From Haliangium sp963772315 (GTDB lineage: Bacteria; Myxococcota_A; Polyangia; Haliangiales; Haliangiaceae), in assembly GCA_963772315.1 (NCBI GenBank), contig CAVYWJ010000002.1:682001-746000 (forward strand): a stretch of DNA of 64,000 nucleotides. Direction: 5' to 3'. The position numbers and the translations under genes were made by a program. The notes under the pieces were generated by a model. That model worked only from the letters and a program-made list of their open reading frames with translations. It searched no databases and had not been told where the DNA came from. Position 1 is the stretch's first letter, and the number at the start of each line of letters is the position of its first letter. This document shows, in pieces, positions 1-8,881 of this stretch.

Positions 1-2
1 CC

Positions 3-1094
3 GACCCGGGAAACGACGAGCAGTGCGACAGCTCGGGCGTGGACATCGCCAGCTGCGACCGCGACTGCACTGCCCCGCGCTGCGGCGATAGCCTGGCCAA
101 CCTCGCGGCCGGCGAGCAGTGCGACGAGGATGCGAACGGCGATGGCAGTGCTGACAACACCGCGGCCTGCGATCGCGACTGCAGCGAGCCCGCGTGCGGC
201 GACGGCCTGACCAACGCCGCGGCCAGCGAGACCTGCGATGCTGGCGACGGCGATGGCGACGGCCAGGCTGACAACACCGCCGCGTGCGACCACGACTGCA
301 GCACGCCGGAATGCGGCGACGAGGTGCTGAACCCCGCGGCCAGCGAGCAGTGCGACCAGGGCGCGGACAACAGCGACGCGCCCGATGCAGCCTGCCGCGT
401 CGATTGCAAGCCGCGCCGCTGCGGCGACGCGATCGCCGACCCGGCCTTCGCCGAGGGATGCGACGGCGGCGACGGCAACGGCGACGGCCGCGCGGACGAC
501 ATCGCCGCTTGTGACTTCGACTGCACCGTGCCTCTCTGCGGCGACGGCCACGCCAACCTCGCGGCCAGCGAGTCCTGCGACGGCGGCGACGCGGACGGCA
601 ATGGACAGGCCGATGACGTGGCCGCGTGCGACGGCGACTGCACGGCCCCGCGCTGCGGCGACGGCCGGCAGAACGGCGCAGCCGGCGAAGCCTGCGATCA
701 GGACGTGAACGGCGATGGGCAAGCAGACGACACCACCACGTGCGATCGCGACTGCAGCGCGCCCGTGTGCGGCGACAACCTGGTCAACCCCGCCCGCGGC
801 GAGACCTGCGACGAGAACGTGAACGGCGATGGCCAGGCCGACAACACACCCACCTGCGACTTCGACTGCACGGCCCCGGTGTGCGGCGACTCGTTCGTCA
901 ACCCTGCCGCCAGCGAACAGTGCGACGACGGCGGGGCCAACAGCAACACCCCGGACGCCTCATGCCGCCCCGACTGCCAGCCCCGCCGCTGCGGCGACGG
1001 CATCCTCGACCCCCGCGCCGGGGAAGTGTGCGATGGGGACGATGACTGTAGCGGGCAATTTCGCTGCGACGCGCTATGCCAGGGATGTTTCTAG
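3..1094 (+). CDS. Cys-rich repeat (DUF4215-like) surface protein, C-terminal part
   Basis: The reading frame is open from base 3, so the start lies outside the window. The visible 363 residues are tandem units of about 35-40 residues with the pattern CGDGxxNxAAxExCD, an NGDGxAD acidic stretch, then CDxDCTxPxCGD. This matches the cysteine-rich repeats common in myxobacterial secreted proteins; the acidic NGDGQAD segments resemble calcium-binding loops. It ends with DALCQGCF and shows no sorting tail or membrane segment. A location outside the cytoplasm is inferred from the family and the many cysteines. No enzymatic role is visible. A 37-base piece of this repeat recurs near position 3057. Confidence 0.75.
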   Translation, partial: DPGNDEQCDSSGVDIASCDRDCTAPRCGDSLANLAAGEQCDEDANGDGSADNTAACDRDCSEPACGDGLTNAAASETCDAGDGDGDGQADNTAACDHDCSTPECGDEVLNPAASEQCDQGADNSDAPDAACRVDCKPRRCGDAIADPAFAEGCDGGDGNGDGRADDIAACDFDCTVPLCGDGHANLAASESCDGGDADGNGQADDVAACDGDCTAPRCGDGRQNGAAGEACDQDVNGDGQADDTTTCDRDCSAPVCGDNLVNPARGETCDENVNGDGQADNTPTCDFDCTAPVCGDSFVNPAASEQCDDGGANSNTPDASCRPDCQPRRCGDGILDPRAGEVCDGDDDCSGQFRCDALCQGCF

Positions 1095-1157
1095 TCACAT
1101 CAAGACGATGCCAGGCAAGATCTAGGACTCGCTGTCACCCCTTCGAGGATAGATTTG

Positions 1158-1847
1158 ATGCATAGATATCTCTTGTGGATAGGCTGCGCTGCAGTCCTCG
1201 CCATGCCGCAGACTCTGCAGGCCGACCAAGCCCGCGACTGGTCGGAACGGGTTGATGTTGGACTTCACGTCGGAGTGGACTTCGCGACCATTGGGGGCAG
1301 TGAGCTCAACGATGAGGGGGTCGACTACTCGCACCGGGCGGGCTTCACGGGCGGCGTCGGGTGCGGGGTGCGCCTGACGCGCATCGTTTCGGCGCAGCTC
1401 GCGGTCGACTTTGTCAGCAAAGGGTATCGAGCAGACACAAACGCTCCCAGCACGAGCGTCACATCCTCCGTAGATTATCTGGAGATCCCGATATTGGTCG
1501 CATTGACCGTGCCTGGGTCCGCGGAGATCAAGCCCTATGGTTACGCGGGACCCGCGCTCGGCATTCGGCTCGATTCAATGGGTACCTTCGACGATGGCAG
1601 GCGGATCGATACCACCGATCGCGTCGAGCCTTTGGATATCGGCCTGATGGTCGGCGCCGGCACTGCCTTGGAAATTGGCAAGGTCGGCGACCTCACGTTC
1701 GATCTGCGCTACAACTTCGGCTTGCGCAACTGGAGCAAGATCGCCACTAGCGAGAACGAGGTCCTGCACCGCGCCATCTACCTCACGGTCGGGTATCGGG
1801 CGGACCTGGCGACGCTCGGGCGGCTGTTCGGGGGCTCCCCGCGATAG
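1158..1847 (+). CDS. Outer-membrane beta-barrel protein (porin family)
   Basis: The protein has 229 residues with an N-terminal signal peptide (MHRYLLWIGCAAVLAMPQ, then TLQADQA). The rest alternates short hydrophobic beta strands ending in aromatic residues, such as GVDFATIGGSEL, YGYAGPALGIRL and LTVGYRADL, which is the pattern of small eight-stranded outer-membrane barrels (OMP_b-brl_2 type). The ATG at 1158 is preferred over the in-frame TTG just before it because GAGG at 1145-1148 sits nine bases upstream. No ligand or transport substrate can be assigned. It lies 63 bases after the Cys-rich gene on the same strand. Confidence 0.72.
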   Translation: MHRYLLWIGCAAVLAMPQTLQADQARDWSERVDVGLHVGVDFATIGGSELNDEGVDYSHRAGFTGGVGCGVRLTRIVSAQLAVDFVSKGYRADTNAPSTSVTSSVDYLEIPILVALTVPGSAEIKPYGYAGPALGIRLDSMGTFDDGRRIDTTDRVEPLDIGLMVGAGTALEIGKVGDLTFDLRYNFGLRNWSKIATSENEVLHRAIYLTVGYRADLATLGRLFGGSPR

Positions 1848-1889
1848 TGCCGCGCTGTGCCGCGCTATGCCGCAGGTGCGGCGCGGCGT

Positions 1890-2324
1890 TCAGTCCTCGG
1901 GATCGTCCTCGTCCGGGGGCTCCAGGAGGCCGTGCTCGGTGAGGACATCGAGGAGCCAGGTCACGACGCGCACGGTGTTGGGGCGGGCGTGGCGAAGCTG
2001 GCGGCGCAGCCGGCGCATGATCAGCGGCTCGGCAGGGGGATCGGGCGGCGGCTTGCGCGGCACCGTCGCCGTGTCGGCGGGTTCGTTGCCGAGCAGGACG
2101 TCGGCCGGGCAGTCGAGAATGGCGCAGAGCCGGCGCAGGCGGCCGAGGCTGGGCCAGGCCTTGCCGCGCTCGTAGCGGGCATACACGGTCTCGCTCATGC
2201 CCAGGGCTTCGGCCATGTCGCCCTGGGTGAGCTCGGTGCGAGCCCGGCCGTTCCGCAGGGCACGCGCAAAGCGGCGCTGCGCTTGTTCCTCGCTCATTCC
2301 GTCGCGATAAGGACGCCGGGGCAT
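1890..2324 (-). CDS. XRE-family helix-turn-helix regulator (copy 1)
   Basis: The protein has 144 residues. Residues 18-78 form a Cro/C1-type HTH: ALRNGRARTELTQGDMAEAL, then YARYERGKAWPSLGRLRRL, and DCPADVLL closing the fold. The C-terminal half is a Pro/acidic linker, a basic patch (RRLRRQLRHARP) and a short helix ending in PPDEDDPED. It is a clear paralog of the next gene (2514-2936): same MxRR start, same HTH, same RRLxRQLRxAxPxTxRxVxxxLDxLxEHG tail. The start is set by that alignment. Target genes are unknown; no second domain for effector binding is visible. Confidence 0.8.
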   Translation of the reverse strand: MPRRPYRDGMSEEQAQRRFARALRNGRARTELTQGDMAEALGMSETVYARYERGKAWPSLGRLRRLCAILDCPADVLLGNEPADTATVPRKPPPDPPAEPLIMRRLRRQLRHARPNTVRVVTWLLDVLTEHGLLEPPDEDDPED

Positions 2325-2513
2325 GATGACGTCATTGTCGCGCCTGCGCCGGCGGGTGCAACGCTGGCCGTTGACGAATCTGCCCTTTCGAGTCGACGAG
2401 CCCGATCTGGCGGCGAGGTGCCGGGGAGGCCAGGCACTGGCACCGGCGCTACCGCGGCGAGCTGCCGGGGCTGCGGCGCGCGGGCCGCGCGGCCGTGTTC
2501 GCGCTGAGCGCGC

Positions 2514-2936
2514 TCACTCGACCGGTTCGTCTCCGGGCAGGCGCAGGCCGCCGTGCTCGTCGAGGGCGTCGAGGAAGCGCTCCACCTTGCGCAAGGTCTC
2601 GGGCGCGGCCTTGCGCAGCTGGCCCAGCAGCCGGCGCACGGCCGCGGAATCGGACGGCAGGTCACGCGGCGCTGCGCCGCCCGCGCCGCGCTTGAACGCG
2701 AGCAGGGCTTCGACGGGGCAGTCCAGGATATCGGACAGCCGGCGCAGCCGGCCGATGCTCGGCCAGATGGTGCCGGCCTCGTAGCGGGCATACACGTCTT
2801 CGGTCATCTCCAGCGCCGCTGCCATGGCGACCTGCGTGAGCCCGGCGCGCTTGCGCGCGTCCCGCAGCTCGCCCGCGAAGCTGCGCCGCCAGTCTTGCTC
2901 CTGGCTCTGCCGGTCTGGTCGAAGACGCCGGGACAT
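2514..2936 (-). CDS. XRE-family helix-turn-helix regulator (copy 2)
   Basis: The protein has 140 residues. The HTH runs from about residue 18 to 80 (ELRDARKRAGLTQVAMAAAL, VYARYEAGTIWPSIGRLRRL, DILDCPVEAL). The tail RRLLGQLRKAAPETLRKVER, FLDALDEHGG parallels that of copy 1. The frame is open much further upstream, to 3215, but that extension is not conserved in copy 1 and contains relic sequence, so the ATG at 2936 is chosen by paralog alignment. The two copies lie head to tail, 190 bases apart, so a tandem duplication is the simplest origin. Confidence 0.78.
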   Translation of the reverse strand: MSRRLRPDRQSQEQDWRRSFAGELRDARKRAGLTQVAMAAALEMTEDVYARYEAGTIWPSIGRLRRLSDILDCPVEALLAFKRGAGGAAPRDLPSDSAAVRRLLGQLRKAAPETLRKVERFLDALDEHGGLRLPGDEPVE

Positions 2937-3054
2937 GCTCGTATTGTCTCGCCTGTTCAGGCTGATGCAATCGAGCCCGGAGTCTTTGTGCCGTGGTCCA
3001 GACCGCGGTGATGGAAGGACAGCTGGGCCGCGCAAGAGCCGGCCGGCTCGCCCG

Positions 3055-3200
3055 CGCCGACTGCACGGCCCCGCGCTGCGGCGACGGCAGGCAGACCACC
3101 GATCACGGCAGTGCCGCGCTGTGCCGCAGATGCGGCACGTGGGTCGGTTCTCGAGATCGTCCTCGTCCGGGGCGTTCCTCGAGCAGCTCCGCACCGCGGC
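3055..3200. pseudogene. Relic: 3' end of a third xre copy joined to a Cys-rich repeat fragment
   Basis: Minus-strand bases about 3115-3190 repeat the 3' end of xre copy 1 and its downstream flank: the codons for PDEDD, then the ATCTGCGGCA-type flank and two GCGCGGCAC-type words, with the stop codon position changed from TGA to CGA. Plus-strand bases about 3057-3093 repeat, with one mismatch, the Cys-rich gene segment at 636-672 that encodes DCTAPRCGDG. Neither fragment can make a complete product. The two fragments have the same relative orientation as their intact sources, so this looks like a duplicated block with an internal deletion. Confidence 0.6.
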
Positions 3201-3231
3201 CCGGCGGCGGCACATCGCTCGCGTGAGCGGG

Positions 3232-4179
3232 CTAGTCTTTGGCCGCTTCGAGCCGTCGCAGGAACGGCACCACCTGCTCGGAGGTGATGCGCTCGGCCAC
3301 GGTCACCACGCAGTCGCGCTGCGCCGCCGCGATCGCGTCCTTGTGGTTGGCGCCGGTCACCCGACCGCGGCCCGTGGCCGACGCTGCTTGCTTCTCGCTC
3401 CAGCGCTCGGCCGAGTCGCTGCCCTGCCAGGGATTGACGTGCAGCGCCACCGTGCACTGGACCTCGGCCTGCGAGCCGCGCGCGTCGATGCGAAACTCCG
3501 TGACCGACGGCTGCACCCGGTACGCGTGCATCCTGGCCTGCTTCAGCTCGTCCGCGGTGGGCGGGCTCTGCGACGGCCAGTCGAGCCGGTACTCGGGCAT
3601 CTTCCGGCGCAGCATGGCGCGCACCGCGTCGTGGAGCTGGGGCGCCAGCTCCTTGGGCGCGCGCCGGCTGGCGTCGCGCGGGGCGCTGACGTGCAGGAAC
3701 ACCCCGCGCTGCCCGGGCTTGAGCGGCGCCGGCGACACCGGCGGGCGCGTGGTCTGCACCGGCTTGTTCACGGCGGGCCGGCTCGCCACCTCGGCCAGCG
3801 TCTCCAGCGAGCGCTGGGCATGACGCCGCACCTTGCGGTCGCGGTCGTTCTCGGCCGCGTGGGTCAGCGCTTGCTCGACCTGCTTGCGCACCTTGGAGGG
3901 CGTGGCGCCGTTGACCATCGAGCCCAGCGACAGCGCGGCCAGCCGCCGCAGGGTCTTGCTGCTCTCGTTCTCGAGCACCCGCACCATCGCCTCCGCGGCC
4001 CGCGGATCATCGCTCTTGGCCAGCTGCACGGCGGCCGAGAGACGAACCTTGTAGTCGCCGCTGCGCTCGAGCTGCGCGAGGCGCTCGTCGATCGAGTCGA
4101 TTGCTTCGGCGCCGGCCTTGGATCCCCAGCCCGCCACCAGCACCATCGCCAAGAGCAACGCGAGTCCCGGGGACCGCAT
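3232..4179 (-). CDS. Secreted HEAT-repeat protein
   Basis: The protein has 315 residues with a signal peptide (MRSPGLALLLAMVLVAGWG, cleavage near AGAEA). Residues about 30-135 form HEAT/armadillo-like helical pairs (LAQLERSGDYKVRLSAAVQL, AAEAMVRVLENESSKTLRRL, DRDRKVRRHAQRSLETL). A Pro-rich linker follows, then a C-terminal domain of about 160 residues with a mixed alpha/beta look and no motif that I recognise. HEAT repeats usually serve as a protein-binding scaffold; the partner is unknown. Convergent with nothing; it precedes the xre genes on the same strand by about 300 bases. Its start is back to back with the carbonic anhydrase gene (57-base gap), so the two probably share a promoter region. 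Confidence 0.7.
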   Translation of the reverse strand: MRSPGLALLLAMVLVAGWGSKAGAEAIDSIDERLAQLERSGDYKVRLSAAVQLAKSDDPRAAEAMVRVLENESSKTLRRLAALSLGSMVNGATPSKVRKQVEQALTHAAENDRDRKVRRHAQRSLETLAEVASRPAVNKPVQTTRPPVSPAPLKPGQRGVFLHVSAPRDASRRAPKELAPQLHDAVRAMLRRKMPEYRLDWPSQSPPTADELKQARMHAYRVQPSVTEFRIDARGSQAEVQCTVALHVNPWQGSDSAERWSEKQAASATGRGRVTGANHKDAIAAAQRDCVVTVAERITSEQVVPFLRRLEAAKD

Positions 4180-4236
4180 CCGGGCAATCTAACACGGCCA
4201 GCACCGACACGGTCCATCGGTTACGATGGGAGCACC

Positions 4237-4770
4237 ATGATCTACAGTATCGATGATCGGCAGGTCCACATCGACAGCACCTGCTTCGTGGCCGATTCGG
4301 CCACGCTGGTCGGCTCGATCACGCTCGGCGCCGAGGCCAGCATCTGGTTCAACGCGGTGCTGCGCGGTGACAACGACGTCATCACGATCGGCCCGGAGTC
4401 CAACGTCCAGGACGGCGCGGTCCTGCACACCGACGCCGGGATCCACCTCACCCTCGGACGCGGCGTCACCGTCGGCCACAAGGCCATGCTGCACGGCTGC
4501 GAGATCGGCGACTACACGCTGGTCGGGATCAATGCAGTGATCCTCAACCGCGCCCGGATCGGCAAGAACTGCATCATCGGCGCCAACGCCTTGATCGCCG
4601 AGGGCAAGGAGATCCCCGATCGCTCGCTGGTGCTCGGATCGCCCGGCAAGATCGTCCGCCAGGTGACCGACCAGGAAGTGGAGGTAATGCTGCATTACGC
4701 CGCGTGCCACTACGTGGAGAACGGCCGCCGCTACCTGCGCGCCCTGCGCCGCGACGAGCGCTTCGCCTGA
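4237..4770 (+). CDS. Gamma-carbonic anhydrase family protein (left-handed beta-helix)
   Basis: The protein has 177 residues. It is made of hexapeptide repeats of a left-handed beta helix (VADSATLVGSITLGAEASIW, FNAVLRGDNDVITIG, NVQDGAVLHTD), the hallmark of the YrdA/CaiE/gamma-carbonic anhydrase family. The zinc-binding histidines of the family are present: the His in VLHTDAG and the pair in VGHKAMLHGCEIG. Trimeric, cytoplasmic, zinc-dependent CO2 hydration is the family role, though many members have unproven activity. The frame is open far upstream, but the ATG at 4237 starts the conserved fold and has GGGAG four bases before it. It is followed after 7 bases by the protease gene, suggesting co-transcription. 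Confidence 0.85.
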   Translation: MIYSIDDRQVHIDSTCFVADSATLVGSITLGAEASIWFNAVLRGDNDVITIGPESNVQDGAVLHTDAGIHLTLGRGVTVGHKAMLHGCEIGDYTLVGINAVILNRARIGKNCIIGANALIAEGKEIPDRSLVLGSPGKIVRQVTDQEVEVMLHYAACHYVENGRRYLRALRRDERFA

Positions 4771-4777
4771 TACGAAC

Positions 4778-5617
4778 GTGAACCCAAGGCCACGCCAAAC
4801 GCCACCACGGACGCCACGCCAGATGCCACAAGAGACGCCCCCAATGGAGCCCGACAGCTCACAGCACGAGCCGGTGTTCACCGCGGGCCAGGCGCTGGGC
4901 CTGTTCGTGTTCGTGGTAGCCGCGCTGCTGGTCGCGAACCAGCCGCTGGTCCGGCTCGGCCTGATCGGCATCGTCCTCGCGCAGGTGCTGGCCTTCGGAG
5001 GGATCCCGGCGCTCGCGGCCTGGGTTCGCTTCGGCGCCGCAGCCCCGGCCGCGCTCGGCCTGCACCGGCCAGGGCTGCGCGCGCTCGCGGGCGCGGCGTG
5101 TATCGGCGCGAGCTTCTGGTACATCAGCCTGAGCCTGGTCGTGCCGCTGACCGATCACCTCGGCGGCAAGGAAGACCTGGCCCATCTCGAGACGATGGTG
5201 GCCGAGACACCGCTCTGGCTCGTGCTCGTGGGCATGGCCGTACTCCCGGCCATCTGCGAGGAGCTGCTCATGCGCGGCCTGGTCGCGCGCTCGCTCGCGG
5301 AGAACCTGGGCCGCATCGGCGCGGTGCTGGTCAGCGCCGGGCTGTTTGCCTTGCTCCATGCCTCGCCCACGCGCTTCCTGCCCATGGTCTGCTTCGGCGT
5401 GATCCTGGCTCACGCTACCCTGGTCACGGGCAGCGTGGTGCCGAGCATGGTCATGCACGCCATCAACAACGTCGTCGCCTTGCTGCTCACGGCGGAGCGC
5501 TGGCCCGACCTGACCGCCGTGATGGAAGCCAACCCGGTCGTGTTCCTCGTCGCCGCGGCGGTCGCCTGCATCGCAGGTGTTGCCCTGCTGAATCCAATGC
5601 ACCTGGACCCCGGGTAA
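4778..5617 (+). CDS. CPBP-family intramembrane metalloprotease (CAAX protease-like)
   Basis: The protein has 279 residues from a GTG start; an ATG at 4844 (MEPDSSQ) would drop a low-complexity Pro/Thr leader and may be the true start. There are about seven hydrophobic segments. The CPBP/Abi motifs are in order: EELLMRG (residues about 160-166), FALLHAS (about 190) and HAINN (about 228). These give the two glutamates, arginine, histidines and asparagine of the family active site. Family members cleave prenylated or other membrane peptides; the bacterial substrates are mostly unknown. It lies 7 bases after the carbonic anhydrase gene. Confidence 0.82.
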   Translation: MNPRPRQTPPRTPRQMPQETPPMEPDSSQHEPVFTAGQALGLFVFVVAALLVANQPLVRLGLIGIVLAQVLAFGGIPALAAWVRFGAAAPAALGLHRPGLRALAGAACIGASFWYISLSLVVPLTDHLGGKEDLAHLETMVAETPLWLVLVGMAVLPAICEELLMRGLVARSLAENLGRIGAVLVSAGLFALLHASPTRFLPMVCFGVILAHATLVTGSVVPSMVMHAINNVVALLLTAERWPDLTAVMEANPVVFLVAAAVACIAGVALLNPMHLDPG

Positions 5618-5666
5618 TGCCCCTAACATTCTTGTTGGATGTTGCGAGGACTGGTACCTTTCGCGT

Positions 5667-6356
<690 letters not shown>

Positions 6357-6433
6357 GTCGCTTTTCCGCCCGGTTTGCCCGACCAAGCGAAAGCGCGTAG
6401 TTGCGAGCAGGGCAAGGCGCGACGAGGGAGCTG

Positions 6434-6450
6434 GGTCGCTCCCAGCGACC
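6434..6450. terminator. Inverted repeat between convergent genes, possible bidirectional terminator
   Basis: GGTCGCT, a CCC loop and AGCGACC form a perfect 7-bp stem in the 135-base gap between the convergent Crp-type gene and the small gene at 6492. There is no T-tract, so it is not a classical intrinsic terminator. The flanks (GCAAGGCGCGACGAGG on the left, GGAGGAGCAACGCCGCC on the right) look like a structured dispersed intergenic element. Confidence 0.4.
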
Positions 6451-6491
6451 GGAGGAGCAACGCCGCCATGCGAAGCAAATCCGCGGTTTCG

Positions 6492-6746
6492 CTACGGATA
6501 CTTGTCCTTGAGGGCCAGTATCGCGTCGCGGAACGCCTGTGACTTGGCCTTGCTCATGTAGCCCGTGGCCGTCATGTCGATGCCCACGGCCAGACGGTCC
6601 AGCCGATCCGACGAGATGCTCTCGGGCTCGTCGCCACGCATGACGATGCGGATCCGCCGGCGGATGTAGTCATCCGCTGCAACTCCCATGTAGTTGCTCG
6701 CGATGGCGAGGATCTCGTCGTAAAGGCGTGCCACGGAACTCGTCAC
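6492..6746 (-). CDS. Small conserved-looking protein at the end of the signalling cluster
   Basis: The protein has 84 residues from a GTG start that lies three bases after the stop codon of the upstream sensor gene, so translation is probably coupled. The sequence is helical and charged (LYDEILAIASNYMGVAADDY, IRRRIRIVMRGDEP, SKAKSQAFRDAILALKDKYP), with no signal peptide or membrane segment. I do not recognise the family. Its place as last gene of a two-component/CheB/CheR cluster suggests a small cytoplasmic adaptor or modulator, but this is inference. Confidence 0.6.
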   Translation of the reverse strand: MTSSVARLYDEILAIASNYMGVAADDYIRRRIRIVMRGDEPESISSDRLDRLAVGIDMTATGYMSKAKSQAFRDAILALKDKYP

Positions 6747-6749
6747 TCG

Positions 6750-8257
6750 TTAGTGGCCGGTTGACTCGTTGCCGACATCCTCCTCTTCGTCCTCGTCGGC
6801 ACGGCGCGCATGCTCGCGGAGATATTTGGTAGCCGCAACCATGCGCTCGAAGCTATCGGCAAGCTCGCCAATTTCATCATTGGAGCGAATCTCGATCTGC
6901 ACGTCGAGATCTCCCCGGCTGATGCGATCGGCCGCATCCTTGAGCATTCGCAGCGGACGCACCAGCTCGCGCGAGACCACGAACGCCGATGTAACGACGA
7001 TGACCAGCAGCGCCAAGGCCATCAGCCAGGTCTGGGTGCGCATGGTCTGGACCGGGCGCATGGCCTCCTCGTAGTCGATCTTCACCACCATGCCCCACTC
7101 CAGGGACGGGATGGTCAGCCAGGCCTCGAGCGTGGTCTTGCCGCGATAGTCCGCCACCTGCTTGCCTGCCCCCTGCAGGCCGCGGGAGGCCTCCTGGAGC
7201 GAGATCGAATCCTTGGCGCCCATCTCGACCGAACGGCGCAGCGCGGCCTCGGCGTCGTGCCGGGTCGGCGCCATGAACACGACCCGGTCTTTTTCCGGCT
7301 GCCTGTCCCGCTCCGGCTGCCTGGCCTTCTGATGCTTGCCGACCAGGATCTCGCCGGTCGTGCCCAGCCCGGTCAGATCGTTGATCAGGCGGAAGAAGCG
7401 CTCGAGGTTGAGCCGCGCCGCGAGCACGCCGTGGAGCTTGAGATCCGGGGTGCGGATCGGAGTCGCGATCACCATGGTGAGCCGCTCGGTGATCGGCGAG
7501 AGGAACGGCGGCTGCAGATATGTCGCCTTGAGGCCGTTCTGGAAGTACTCGAGCCCTTCGGCGGTCTTGCCCTCGTGCTTGTGGAACGTGGAGGCGATGA
7601 CAACGCCATCCTCGCCGATGACCAGGAGCTCCTCGAAGATCTCCGGATCCCAGAGGATGAGCCCGAGCATCTGGTGCAGATCGTCCATGGCCTCGGCCAC
7701 GGCCCTGGCGCCCGGCAGGTCCTGCGGCACCACAGGCCTGGCAGCGGCAGCACCGCGGTCCCTGAGCCGGGGCTCGATCGGTATCACCTTGCCTCCCTGC
7801 GGACCGGTGGCCGGCGCCGGCGCGGCCGGAGGAACCGCCGCATCCGGGGCCGGGATCTCGACGTCGTCGGCCGGCGTGGGCGACAGCGGCACCTGCTGCT
7901 GGGCATCCTCGAGGCCTCGGGCAGGGGCAGCGCCAACGGCGTCGGCACCGGCGCAGCCAGCTGAGCGGTCAGCTCGGCGGCCAGCTGGGCCTCGGCCTCC
8001 CGCAGCGAGATCAGCCGCGGCAGGACCTGGTTGACGATGCGCTCCACGTCGCGGCGGCGGTTGCCGATGATCTGGTCGATGGCCTCGGCGCGGGCGTGGG
8101 CGATGGCCTCGAGCGCATCGACCGTGTTGGACTCGTGAGTCTCCTCGAGCTTCTCCAGGCTCCAGATCGAGATGCCGAGGAGCGGTACCACGGCAAAGAG
8201 GAGCAGCAGGACCAGCAGCCTGGTGCGCCAGCTCCATGTCTTGCGAGAAGTGGTCAT
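6750..8257 (-). CDS. Membrane sensor with Cache-like domain and HAMP, frameshifted
   Basis: The N-terminal frame starts at 8257 (MTTSRKTWSWRTRLLVLLLL, first membrane segment) and the rest is in another frame; the break is near 7911-7915, where one C of a CCC run seems to be missing. Corrected length is about 502 residues. After the first membrane helix comes a helical stretch, a Pro/Ala linker (about 120-165), and a Cache/PDC-like extracellular domain (LVIGEDGVVIASTFHKHEGK, VIATPIRTPDLKLHGVLAAR). The second membrane helix is WLMALALLVIVVTSAFVV, followed by a HAMP domain (RPLRMLKDAADRISRGDL). The protein ends about 40 residues after HAMP, with no kinase or methyl-accepting domain. A signal-input partner for the kinases of this cluster is the likely role. 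Confidence 0.7.
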
Positions 8258-8287
8258 CTCAGCCTCAGGGTTATCGGAAGGACTGGC

Positions 8288-8881
8288 TCAGGGCAACTTG
8301 CCCACGCCGCGGCACAGGGGAATCAGCAGCTTGGCGATGTCCGCGAGCGGCACCACGTGGTCGACCCGGCAGAGCTCGATCGCCGCGCGCGGCGCCACCG
8401 GGCTGAGCGCGGTCTTGGGATCCTCGACGATGGCGACCCCGCCGCTACGCTTGATCGCGCGCGTGCCCTGGGCGCCATCCTGATTCGACCCGGTCATCAG
8501 CACCGACACCACCCGCGCTCCCTTGCTCTCGGCCGCGGACTCGAACAGCACGTCGATCGAAGGCCGTGCATACCAGACCCGCTCGTCGATCGAGAGCGCA
8601 CATGTATCGCCGTCGATGAGCAGGTGGTAATCGGGCGGCGCCAGGTACACGTGGCTGGGCTGGAGCGGCTCCTTGTCGTCGGGCTCGATCACGGGGAGAC
8701 GGGTGTGCGAGGCCAGGAGCTGCACGAGGCGGCTGTTGTCGTCCGCGCGCCGGTGCTGGGCGATCGCGATCGGCACCCCGAGGTTCTCGGGCAGCATGGA
8801 CAGCACCAGCTCGAGCGCGTCCAGGCCGCCGAGCGAGGCGCCCATGACCACGAGATCCACGCGCCTCTGCAGCGGCCTCAT
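8288..8881 (-). CDS. cheB: Stand-alone CheB-type protein-glutamate methylesterase
   Basis: The protein has 197 residues, only the catalytic CheB domain with no receiver domain. The catalytic triad region is present: serine in GASLGGLDAL (residue about 15), histidine in AIAQHRRADDNSR (about 42), aspartate in MTGSNQDGAQG (about 135). The usual GASTGG and GMGxDGAxG motifs are slightly changed (GASLGG, GSNQDGAQG). CheB removes methyl groups from, or deamidates, glutamyl residues on chemoreceptors. It overlaps cheR by ATGA, so translation is coupled. No receptor with methylation helices lies in this window. Confidence 0.85.
   Translation of the reverse strand: MRPLQRRVDLVVMGASLGGLDALELVLSMLPENLGVPIAIAQHRRADDNSRLVQLLASHTRLPVIEPDDKEPLQPSHVYLAPPDYHLLIDGDTCALSIDERVWYARPSIDVLFESAAESKGARVVSVLMTGSNQDGAQGTRAIKRSGGVAIVEDPKTALSPVAPRAAIELCRVDHVVPLADIAKLLIPLCRGVGKLP

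Noticed and set aside
2937..3215. Long N-terminal extension of xre copy 2
   Set aside because: It reads through relic sequence and is absent from copy 1.
2824..4236. N-terminal extension of the carbonic anhydrase frame (about 470 codons)
   Set aside because: It is antisense to the HEAT-repeat and xre genes and is not part of the beta-helix fold; the start at 4237 has a ribosome site.
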